A stretch of 5,571 bases of DNA. Source: an uncultured Sulfurovum sp. (GTDB lineage Bacteria > Campylobacterota > Campylobacteria > Campylobacterales > Sulfurovaceae). Below are positions 1 through 5,571 of the stretch, one piece after another. The stretch lies in NCBI GenBank assembly GCA_937938065.1, contig CALDBH010000098.1, positions 1 through 5,571 on the forward strand, given 5' to 3'. The notes beneath the pieces were generated by a model. That model saw only the letters and a list, made by a program, of their open reading frames with translations. It searched no databases and was not told where the DNA came from. Both the position numbers and the translations under genes were made by a program. Position 1 is the first letter of the stretch, and each line of letters starts with the position of its first letter.

Positions 1-663
1 ATTCTTGTACCTATACTTTTGGCACTTGGTTTTGACACGAAAGATGCCATCGGTATTTCTATTATTCAAATGGTATTTAGTTCTATTTATGGTTCATATC
101 TGAACTTCAGAAAAGGCTCACTCGTCATCGGTGAAGGGATCTTTGTAGGTTTTGGAGGCTTTGTGGGAGGATATATCGGTGGATATGTTACACAGTATAT
201 CTCAGATATAGTACTGCAGTTTCTCTTTTTGGGATTATTGGTATTTGCGCTCTTTAGACTTTCTTTCACTACACTGCATGACGGTACTGTGACGAAGACG
301 CTGAATAAAGCACTGCTCTTTGGTATAGGTCTGGGAATTGGTATCTTCTCTATCACACTTGGTATCGGAGGGTCAATTATACTCATACCGCTTTTAGTTG
401 GTTTATTGCATTATCCAATTAAAAAGGCAGTAAGTGCAGGGCTGTTTTTTGTAGTCTTCTCTTCAGTAGCGGGGATGATAAGTCGACTTAGTACAGGAAC
501 GATAGATTTTAGTAATGGCTTGATAGTAGCTTTGGCTTCACTAGTAGGCGTGGCATTGGGTATTTGGCTCAAAGACCATGTCACTTCCAAAAATCATAAG
601 ATGGCACTTTTAGCACTTTATATGTTTGCTTTGCTTATCTTAATAAAAAAAATGTGGTTTTAA
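1..663 (+). CDS. TauE/SafE-family membrane transporter, C-terminal part (5' end outside window)
   Basis: The reading frame is open from base 1 to the TAA at 661-663, giving 220 visible codons. The family is usually about 250 residues, so roughly 30 N-terminal residues probably lie outside the window. A TTG at 19-21 could be read as a start but is internal to a conserved segment, so the gene is treated as truncated by the window. The protein is almost entirely hydrophobic with several membrane helices. It shows the internal duplication typical of TauE/SafE: visible residues 1-28 (ILVPILL...AIGIS...VFSS) match residues 127-155 (ILIPLL...AVSAG...VFSS), and the second copy is preceded by the GIGGS motif. 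The family moves sulfur-containing or organic anions such as sulfite, sulfoacetate or taurine-derived compounds across the inner membrane; the substrate here cannot be told. A role in sulfite or other sulfur-compound export would suit a sulfur oxidiser, but that is inference. uvrA follows after 17 bases on the same strand. Confidence 0.88.
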   Translation: MLVPILLALGFDTKDAIGISIIQMVFSSIYGSYLNFRKGSLVIGEGIFVGFGGFVGGYIGGYVTQYISDIVLQFLFLGLLVFALFRLSFTTLHDGTVTKTLNKALLFGIGLGIGIFSITLGIGGSIILIPLLVGLLHYPIKKAVSAGLFFVVFSSVAGMISRLSTGTIDFSNGLIVALASLVGVALGIWLKDHVTSKNHKMALLALYMFALLILIKKMWF

Positions 664-680
664 TACGTAGGATATAAAGA

Positions 681-3497
681 ATGAAAAATGATATGATAAA
701 AGTATATGGTGCAAAAGAAAATAACTTAAAAAATATAGACATAAGCATCCCTAAAAATAAATTGGTGGTAGTGACCGGCATCTCTGGGTCTGGTAAATCT
801 ACGCTAGCATTCTCGACACTATATGCTGAGGGGCAAAGACGCTATATAGAGTCACTCTCCTCATATGCACGACAGTTCTTAGGGCGTGTAGGTAAACCTG
901 ATGTAGATAAGATCGAAGGGTTGACCCCTGCCATCGCGATAGACCAGAAAACGACGTCTAAAAACCCGCGTTCTACTGTAGGAACGATCACTGAGATCTA
1001 TGATTATCTGAGACTGCTTTTCTCTCGTGTAGGTGAACAGCATTGTCATGAATGCGGAAAGCCGATCTCTTCTATGTCTGCGTCTGACATCATTGAAGAG
1101 GTTCTGAAACTGCCTGATGGCGCAAAACTTGTCATCATGGCGCCGTTGGTCAAAGAGAAGAAAGGTAGCTTCGCAGATATGCTGGAATCACTTCGTCATA
1201 AGGGGTATATCCGTGCGATGATCGATGGTGTGATGGTACGTCTTGATGATGAGATAGAACTTTCTAAAACCAAAAAACACACGATTAAAGTCGTCGTTGA
1301 CAGAGTGGTAGTAAAAGAAGAGAGCCGTGACCGTATAGGACAGGATGTCGAGAAGGCACTTAAAGAGAGTTACGGTGAGATGGAGATAGAAGTACTTAAC
1401 TTCGAAGAGATGGATCTCGATAGACAGCACATCCATTACTCTGAACATTTGGCCTGCTTTGATTGTAAGCTGAGTTTTGAACCTTTGGAACCGGTCAGTT
1501 TCTCTTTTAACTCACCTAAAGGTGCCTGTCCTACCTGCGATGGTCTTGGTATCCGTTATGCCATAGACTTAAAGAAAGTGATAGACTCGGAACTCTGTAT
1601 AGATAAGGGTGCCGTGAAGATCATGTATGGTTTTAATAAGAGTTACTATACTAAATTTCTCAATGCCTTTTGTGAACAGAATGACATAGATATTAAAACT
1701 CCTTATGGTGAACTTGAATCACATCAGCAAAAAGCCATACTCTATGGTAATGGCAGTACGGTAGACTTTTTATGGAAACGACATAAACTCAAACGTGAGT
1801 GGCCGGGAGTGGTCAAATTTGCACATGATATGTTTAAAGAGGAAAAAGATCTTTCTGAATATATGACTGAAAAGGTTTGTGACAAATGTGATGGACATAG
1901 ACTGAGACCTCGTTCTTTAGCCGTGAAGATAGAGGGGAAAAATATCGCAGATATTATCGATATGCCTATAGAAAAATCGTATGCATATTTTTCAGATGAA
2001 GAGAGTTTTTCTCACTTAAGTGAACAGCAAAAGATGATCGCAGAGTCCATACTTAAAGAGTTGTATGAAAGACTTTACTTCTTACACGATGTGGGTCTAG
2101 GGTACATTACCTTGAGTCGTGATGCAAGAAGTATTTCAGGAGGTGAAGCTCAACGTATACGTATTGCTTCACAGATAGGCTCTGGACTTACCGGGGTGAT
2201 GTATGTACTGGATGAACCAAGCATAGGACTCCATGAACGTGATACGATGAAACTCATACGTACACTCAACTCTTTACGTGAAAAAGGAAACTCTGTTATC
2301 GTTGTAGAACATGATAAAGAGACTATCTTAGCCGCAGACTATATCATAGATATCGGTCCTGGGGCAGGTGAGTTCGGCGGTGAAGTGGTTTTTGCCGGTG
2401 ATGCGAAGAAACTTGCTAAAGCGAAGACTTTGACTGCAGACTATATGTATGGCAAAAAGGAGATCTCTTACTCGCACGATAACCCTCAAAACGAGTGGAT
2501 AGGGATCAAAAATGTGACACTTAATAATATTGAAAAGCTTGATGCTAAAATCCCTTTACAAAACTTTGTATGTATTACAGGAGTGAGTGGTAGTGGAAAA
2601 AGTTCACTTATCCTTCAAACCTTACTTCCTGTGGCAAGAGAAATACTCAACCGTGCCAAAAAGGTCAATAAAGTCGATGGGGTGGAGATCACAGGACTTG
2701 AAAAACTTGATAAAGTCATCTATCTTGACCAAAGCCCTATAGGAAGAACACCACGTTCCAATCCTGCAACTTATACAGGTATTATGGATGAGATACGTAA
2801 ACTCTTTGCTCAAACCAAAGAGGCAGAACTTCGAGGCTATAAGATAGGACGTTTCTCTTTCAATGTAAAAGGCGGACGCTGTGAGAAATGTCAGGGAGAC
2901 GGTCAGATAAAAATAGAGATGCATTTCTTGCCAGATGTTTTGGTAAGTTGTGATGCCTGTGACGGTACACGTTACAATGCACAAACACGTGAAGTGCTGT
3001 ACAAAGGACAGTCTATCTCAGATGTTCTTGGCATGAGTGTAGGTGAGGCACTGGAATTCTTTAAAGCTATCCCTGCCATAGCCATTAAGCTCAAAACATT
3101 GACAGATGTAGGGCTTGACTACATTACTTTAGGACAAAATGCTACCACACTTTCAGGTGGAGAGGCTCAGCGTATCAAGCTCAGTAAAGAATTGAGTCGT
3201 AAAGATACGGGTCAAACACTTTATATTTTAGATGAACCTACTACTGGACTTCACTTTGCTGATGTCGACAGACTTACAGGTGTTTTGCATCACTTAGTAG
3301 AGCTTGGTAACTCAGTCGTGGTGATAGAACATAATCTGGATATGGTGAAAAATGCAGACTACATCATAGATATGGGACCAGAAGGTGGAAATAAAGGTGG
3401 ACTCATCATTGCTACAGGTTCACCTGAAGAATTGGCCAGTGAATATAAAAAGACCGGCTCTTATACGGGTGAGTATTTGGCTAAGGAGTTAAAGTAA
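681..3497 (+). CDS. uvrA: UvrABC excinuclease subunit A (damage-recognition ATPase)
   Basis: Complete 938-residue UvrA, close to the 940 of E. coli. UvrA dimerises, scans DNA for bulky lesions in the cytoplasm and loads UvrB in nucleotide excision repair. Both ABC ATPase halves look intact. The N-terminal half has Walker A GISGSGKST (33-41), signature SGGEAQ (486-491) and Walker B VLDEPS (509-514). The C-terminal half has Walker A GVSGSGKSS (634-642), signature SGGEAQ (825-830), Walker B LDEPT (D851, E852) and the H-loop histidine H884. Zinc sites are present as C259/C262/C283/C286 and C734/C737/C757/C760, matching the two classical UvrA zinc fingers. Two further CxxC pairs (C122/C125 and C400/C403) probably form a third zinc module, as in Gram-positive UvrA structures. 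The start at 681 is preferred over the in-frame ATG at 693 because an AGGA at 669-672 lies 8 bases upstream of it. It is probably co-transcribed with the upstream transporter gene. No frameshift or missing key residue was seen. Confidence 0.98.
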   Translation: MKNDMIKVYGAKENNLKNIDISIPKNKLVVVTGISGSGKSTLAFSTLYAEGQRRYIESLSSYARQFLGRVGKPDVDKIEGLTPAIAIDQKTTSKNPRSTVGTITEIYDYLRLLFSRVGEQHCHECGKPISSMSASDIIEEVLKLPDGAKLVIMAPLVKEKKGSFADMLESLRHKGYIRAMIDGVMVRLDDEIELSKTKKHTIKVVVDRVVVKEESRDRIGQDVEKALKESYGEMEIEVLNFEEMDLDRQHIHYSEHLACFDCKLSFEPLEPVSFSFNSPKGACPTCDGLGIRYAIDLKKVIDSELCIDKGAVKIMYGFNKSYYTKFLNAFCEQNDIDIKTPYGELESHQQKAILYGNGSTVDFLWKRHKLKREWPGVVKFAHDMFKEEKDLSEYMTEKVCDKCDGHRLRPRSLAVKIEGKNIADIIDMPIEKSYAYFSDEESFSHLSEQQKMIAESILKELYERLYFLHDVGLGYITLSRDARSISGGEAQRIRIASQIGSGLTGVMYVLDEPSIGLHERDTMKLIRTLNSLREKGNSVIVVEHDKETILAADYIIDIGPGAGEFGGEVVFAGDAKKLAKAKTLTADYMYGKKEISYSHDNPQNEWIGIKNVTLNNIEKLDAKIPLQNFVCITGVSGSGKSSLILQTLLPVAREILNRAKKVNKVDGVEITGLEKLDKVIYLDQSPIGRTPRSNPATYTGIMDEIRKLFAQTKEAELRGYKIGRFSFNVKGGRCEKCQGDGQIKIEMHFLPDVLVSCDACDGTRYNAQTREVLYKGQSISDVLGMSVGEALEFFKAIPAIAIKLKTLTDVGLDYITLGQNATTLSGGEAQRIKLSKELSRKDTGQTLYILDEPTTGLHFADVDRLTGVLHHLVELGNSVVVIEHNLDMVKNADYIIDMGPEGGNKGGLIIATGSPEELASEYKKTGSYTGEYLAKELK

Positions 3498-3525
3498 AAG
3501 AGGGTTTGAATCAGTATTTGTAGCT

Positions 3526-3912
3526 TTATGGTCTACGAAACTGCTTTTTGATACCTGGCTTTCGACTTTCATTTGCAAAACTAAGCGACATTTTTACAAT
3601 CCATAGAAGGATAAGTGCAGCTATGATCTCATAACCAATAGCCCAGGTCAAAATAAACGCTTGTTTCTCATGAAGAGATAAAAAGAGTTCTGGGCTACCC
3701 CCTGCAACATAAAAGAAAAGAAAAAGCAAACCAGAAATATATGGAAGTGTTATAAAGTATATAGCTAAAAATATTTTTTCATAACCTTCAGGAAAAAAGA
3801 GAGGTGACTCTGCAAGGTCAACGTTTTTTTGAGAGAACTTTTTAGGTGATCTCATATGGTTTACTTTTGATGAATGTGCAATTCTTGTATTTATAGTACG
3901 GCTTGATGTCAT
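3526..3912 (-). CDS. small two-helix membrane protein of unknown function, downstream of a riboswitch
   Basis: A 128-residue protein that I do not recognise. Residues 1-46 are polar and basic (seven K/R in the first 30). Two strongly hydrophobic segments follow at about 47-70 (LAIYFITLPYISGLLFLFFY) and 84-107 (AFILTWAIGYEIIAALILLW), joined by a short loop with SPELFLSLHEKQ. The C-terminal tail is basic (ESRKPGIKKQFRRP). The positive-inside rule predicts both ends in the cytoplasm and the loop in the periplasm. There is no signal peptide, cysteine cluster or catalytic motif. The ATG at 3910-3912 is chosen because an AGGGGA lies 7 bases upstream; the next ATG (residue 20) has no Shine-Dalgarno. 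It is convergent with uvrA and divergent from polA, so it is probably a single-gene transcript. Its leader holds a GEMM-I-like riboswitch, so its expression probably follows a cyclic dinucleotide. The clear ribosome site, the membrane pattern and the riboswitch together make it a real gene rather than a chance open frame. Confidence 0.85.
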   Translation of the reverse strand: MTSSRTINTRIAHSSKVNHMRSPKKFSQKNVDLAESPLFFPEGYEKIFLAIYFITLPYISGLLFLFFYVAGGSPELFLSLHEKQAFILTWAIGYEIIAALILLWIVKMSLSFANESRKPGIKKQFRRP

Positions 3913-3919
3913 GCTTTAT

Positions 3920-3925
3920 TCCCCT
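3920..3925 (-). promoter_or_regulatory. Shine-Dalgarno of the small membrane protein gene
   Basis: On the minus strand AGGGGA ends 7 bases before the ATG at 3912. It decides the start of that gene. It lies only two bases downstream of the ATGAG arm of a possible hairpin, so it is the natural target of translational control by the upstream riboswitch. Confidence 0.75.
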
Positions 3926-3927
3926 AT

Positions 3928-3951
3928 CTCATTTTAAGTATATGTGATGAG
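3928..3951 (-). promoter_or_regulatory. possible riboswitch expression platform (alternative hairpin before the Shine-Dalgarno)
   Basis: On the minus strand CTCAT (3951-3947) can pair with ATGAG (3932-3928) across a 14-base A/T-rich loop. The 5' arm starts at the C of TTAC, the base equivalent to the ligand-pairing C of the GEMM-I aptamer. This hairpin and a ligand-bound aptamer should therefore exclude each other. The 3' arm ends two bases before AGGGGA. No U-tract follows, which argues for translational rather than termination control. The direction (on or off with ligand) cannot be read from the sequence. Five base pairs over a 14-base loop is weak, so this is a hypothesis. Confidence 0.4.
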
Positions 3952-4015
3952 TAACTCGGCTGTCTAACAAGAGATCCGTGGCTTTCCGTCCTATTCTCGC
4001 AAATAGTTTGGCTTT
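3947..4015 (-). promoter_or_regulatory. GEMM-I-like (cyclic di-GMP-I class) riboswitch aptamer
   Basis: Read on the minus strand from about 4015 to 3947, the RNA follows the GEMM-I layout. AAAGCCAAAC leads into a P2 hairpin, CTATTT (4006-4001) with GAATAG (3996-3991), capped by the GNRA tetraloop GCGA. The core GACGGAAAGCCACGG (3990-3976) comes next. P3 pairs CGG (3978-3976) with CCG (3959-3957) and TCT (3974-3972) with AGA (3965-3963), leaving an A versus CAG internal loop where the tetraloop receptor is expected. The 3' segment AGACAGCCGAGTTAC ends the aptamer. The family consensus as I know it contains GCAAACC, a GNRA-capped stem, GACGCAAAGCCACGGGTCT and AGACAGCCGGGTTGCC. The class binds c-di-GMP; a subgroup in Geobacter binds cyclic AMP-GMP. 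It sits in the leader of the 3526-3912 gene. The closing P1 helix is the least convincing part, and some core bases differ from consensus, so class membership is firmer than the ligand. Confidence 0.82.
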
Positions 4016-4036
4016 ATTCAAATGTTGTAGATGAAT

Positions 4037-4068
4037 ACTGTAACGAAAAAATGTCAGATTTTTGTCAA
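4037..4068 (-). promoter_or_regulatory. weak candidate promoter for the riboswitch and membrane protein transcript
   Basis: On the minus strand a perfect TTGACA (4068-4063) is followed by a T-rich run and then TACAGT (4042-4037), a 4-of-6 match to a -10 box. The 20-base spacing is too long for a classical sigma-70 promoter. Campylobacterota vegetative promoters depend mainly on the -10 box and T-rich upstream DNA, which are present. Initiation would fall near 4030, giving a leader of about 118 bases that includes the whole aptamer. The placement fits; the match is only moderate. Confidence 0.35.
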
Positions 4069-4084
4069 TAAACTATATTACTAA

Positions 4085-4096
4085 TTGAAAATTCAA
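4085..4096. repeat. short dyad upstream of polA
   Basis: TTGAA-AA-TTCAA is a perfect 5-base inverted repeat with a 2-base spacer, about 30 bases upstream of the polA -10 box. It could be an operator half-site pair for either divergent gene, but a dyad this short is expected by chance in A/T-rich DNA. Confidence 0.15.
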
Positions 4097-4125
4097 ATAT
4101 GAGCGACTTATAACAGTTAATAGGC

Positions 4126-4131
4126 TAGAAT
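4126..4131 (+). promoter_or_regulatory. candidate -10 box of polA
   Basis: TAGAAT matches TATAAT at five of six bases and sits in an A/T-rich stretch. There is no good -35 box 16-18 bases upstream (around GCGACT), which is normal for Campylobacterota vegetative promoters. Initiation would fall near 4138, leaving a leader of about 17 bases before the TTG start of polA. Confidence 0.5.
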
Positions 4132-4143
4132 ACATAAAAAACT

Positions 4144-4146
4144 AGG
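4144..4146 (+). promoter_or_regulatory. weak ribosome binding site of polA
   Basis: AGG within CTAGGC lies 8 bases before the TTG at 4155-4157. It is short but correctly spaced, and no better site exists nearby. It supports the TTG start. Confidence 0.45.
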
Positions 4147-4154
4147 CTTAACTT

Positions 4155-5571
4155 TTGAAAACCATCACTATTATAGATACATTCGGCTTCTTTTTTCGTT
4201 CATACTTCGCATTGCCTCCTTTACGTAATTCGGAAGGATTTCCAACAGGACTTCTAACCGGTTTTGCCAATCTTGTAGACTCATTACATCGTGACCATAG
4301 TACAGATTACCTGGTCTTTGCTCTGGATGCTAAAGGTAGAACATTCCGTAATGACCTCTATCCGGAATATAAAGCCCATCGTGAAGCGGCACCTGATGAT
4401 CTTCTAAAACAACTGCCTATTGCTATAGATTGGATAGAACAAATGGGTTTTGCTAATCTTTCTCGTGAAGGGTTCGAAGCAGATGATGTCATTACTACAG
4501 TGACAAAATTTGCTAGAGAACAGGGTTTAAAAGTACGTATTGTTTCACATGATAAAGATCTGTATCAGATGATCGATGATGGCGTAGTGGTAATGTATGA
4601 CTCTGTAAAAAAACAAGAAGTAGATGAGCAAGCATGTGTGGATAAATTTGGTGTATATCCTAAAGACTTCATCAACTTTCAAGCCATACTAGGGGACAGT
4701 TCAGACAATATTCCAGGTGTAAAAGGGATAGGAAAAGTAGGTGCGGCAAAACTTATCAATCAGTATCATACACTTGAAGCCATCTATGAAGATATAGAAA
4801 ACTGTGGTACTCCACGTATACAGAAACTTCTTTTAGAGAGTAAAGAAAAGGCTTTTTTATCTCGTGAACTGGTAACTATGAGAACAGATGTCTTTAAAGA
4901 TATGGATGTTGAAAGCTTTGTCTTTGAAGATAAGAATTACCTCTCATGTCTGCTTGAAGAGTTTGAACAATATGAGATGAAACAAGCTATCAAAAAAGCA
5001 AAAGTAGGGCTTGAAGAGACGGATCGTATAGTAGTAGAAAAACCAAAAATTCAAACTCTCAGTTTTGAAGCAGTCACGTTAGACAGTAAAGAGAAATTGG
5101 AGAGTGTACTAGAGGGCATAGACAAAGATGCTATAGTCGCCTTTGACACAGAGACAACAGGTCTAGATACCAAAATAGCCAAAATGGTAGGGTTTAGTTT
5201 TTGTTTTGATGCCGAAAAATCTTACTATGTACCCGTAGGACATAACTATCTTGGGGTAGAAGATCAGGTAAGTATGGATGATGCTATTTTAGCATTAAAG
5301 AAACTGATGAAACATAACATTGTCGGACAAAATCTGAAATTTGATTTTTCTTTGCTTTACAATCAGTTTGATATGGAACCGATCATACCGTATGCTGATA
5401 CGATGATCATGGCATGGCTTTCAAACCCTGGAACCAAAGTAGGGCTTGATACACTGGCCAAGACATTTTTCAAGTATGAGATGAAGCCTTTCAAAGAGAT
5501 GGTAAAAAAAGGAGAGGATTTCTCTGCTGTAGATATAGAGGATGCTACTTTTTACGCTGCGGAAGATGCTT
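4155..5571 (+). CDS. polA: DNA polymerase I, N-terminal part (3' end outside window)
   Basis: 472 complete codons are visible; the polymerase domain lies beyond the right edge. Pol I fills gaps after excision repair and removes RNA primers. The TTG start is forced: TAA at 4149-4151 is in frame two codons upstream, only CTT lies between, and the first ATG is near residue 99, after essential residues. The 5' nuclease domain (about 1-270) has its metal-binding acidic residues: D8, D58, E108/D110/D111 (EADDVI), D133/D135 (HDKDL) and D181/D184 (GDSSDN), followed by the helix-hairpin-helix IPGVKGIGKVGAAKL. A charged linker (about 270-310) leads to a 3'-5' exonuclease domain with all three motifs: Exo I D331-T-E333, Exo II GQNLKFD ending in D397, and Exo III YAAED (Y467, D471). 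Proofreading therefore looks intact, unlike the degenerate versions in some bacterial Pol I. It is transcribed away from the riboswitch-controlled gene. Confidence 0.97.
   Translation, partial: MKTITIIDTFGFFFRSYFALPPLRNSEGFPTGLLTGFANLVDSLHRDHSTDYLVFALDAKGRTFRNDLYPEYKAHREAAPDDLLKQLPIAIDWIEQMGFANLSREGFEADDVITTVTKFAREQGLKVRIVSHDKDLYQMIDDGVVVMYDSVKKQEVDEQACVDKFGVYPKDFINFQAILGDSSDNIPGVKGIGKVGAAKLINQYHTLEAIYEDIENCGTPRIQKLLLESKEKAFLSRELVTMRTDVFKDMDVESFVFEDKNYLSCLLEEFEQYEMKQAIKKAKVGLEETDRIVVEKPKIQTLSFEAVTLDSKEKLESVLEGIDKDAIVAFDTETTGLDTKIAKMVGFSFCFDAEKSYYVPVGHNYLGVEDQVSMDDAILALKKLMKHNIVGQNLKFDFSLLYNQFDMEPIIPYADTMIMAWLSNPGTKVGLDTLAKTFFKYEMKPFKEMVKKGEDFSAVDIEDATFYAAEDA

Noticed and set aside
19..21. TTG as the true start of the transporter gene
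   Set aside because: The frame continues to the window edge, and the residues before it (ILVPIL) match the second internal repeat copy (ILIPLL). They are therefore part of the protein.
87..386. Minus-strand open frame of 99 codons within the transporter gene
   Set aside because: It lies fully inside the well-supported TauE/SafE coding frame, is proline-rich in the way of an antisense shadow and resembles no family.
1188..1448. Minus-strand open frame of 86 codons within uvrA
   Set aside because: It lies fully antisense to conserved UvrA sequence, with no ribosome site or recognisable product.
2622..2984. Minus-strand open frame of 120 codons within uvrA
   Set aside because: It is antisense to the second ATPase half and its zinc finger. 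Its composition mirrors the UvrA codons and no domain is visible.
3498..3525. Terminator between the convergent uvrA and membrane protein genes
   Set aside because: The 28 bases contain no stable hairpin or T-run. The best pairing (GTAG with CTAC at 3520-3535) is only four bases, so no terminator is called.
3853..3855. Internal ATG (residue 20) as the start of the small membrane protein
   Set aside because: It lacks a Shine-Dalgarno, whereas the ATG at 3910-3912 has AGGGGA at ideal spacing.
3498..4154. CRISPR array, tRNA, insertion sequence or attachment site
   Set aside because: No repeated spacer-like units, cloverleaf, transposase fragments or terminal inverted repeats were seen. The only structured RNA signal is the riboswitch.

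Overview
The window looks like chromosomal DNA of a Campylobacterota (Epsilonproteobacteria) member, most probably a marine sulfur-oxidising lineage such as Sulfurovum or Sulfurimonas. The phylum call rests on the AT-rich, tightly packed coding and on the style of the UvrA and Pol I proteins (for example a Pol I N-terminus beginning KTITIIDTFGFFFRSYFAL). The genus is a guess from recall, not from a search.

Layout from left to right. (1) Positions 1-663 hold the 3' part of a TauE/SafE-family membrane transporter gene, cut by the window edge. (2) Positions 681-3497 hold a complete uvrA, on the same strand 17 bases downstream and probably co-transcribed. (3) Positions 3526-3912 on the minus strand encode a small two-helix membrane protein that I do not recognise. 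It converges on uvrA with 28 bases between the stop codons. (4) Positions 3913-4154 are a 242-base divergent regulatory region. (5) Positions 4155-5571 hold the 5' portion of polA on the plus strand, cut by the right edge. It covers the 5' nuclease domain and most of the 3'-5' exonuclease domain.

The most interesting part is the intergenic region. Read on the minus strand, 4015-3947 carries what looks like a GEMM-I (cyclic di-GMP-I class) riboswitch aptamer: a GNRA-capped P2 hairpin, the core GACGGAAAGCCACGG, a P3 hairpin and the 3' motif AGACAGCCGAGTTAC. It lies in the leader of the small membrane protein gene and ends about 35 bases before its ATG. A possible hairpin that would reuse the aptamer's 3' end sits just ahead of a good Shine-Dalgarno. 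By eye, one of the bases that contacts the ligand in the classical aptamer appears changed (G to C), so the ligand is uncertain.

Functionally, uvrA (damage recognition in nucleotide excision repair) and polA (gap filling after excision) belong to the same repair process but are transcribed separately here. The riboswitch and the membrane protein look unrelated to repair and are inserted between them. polA uses a TTG start that is forced by an in-frame stop two codons upstream.
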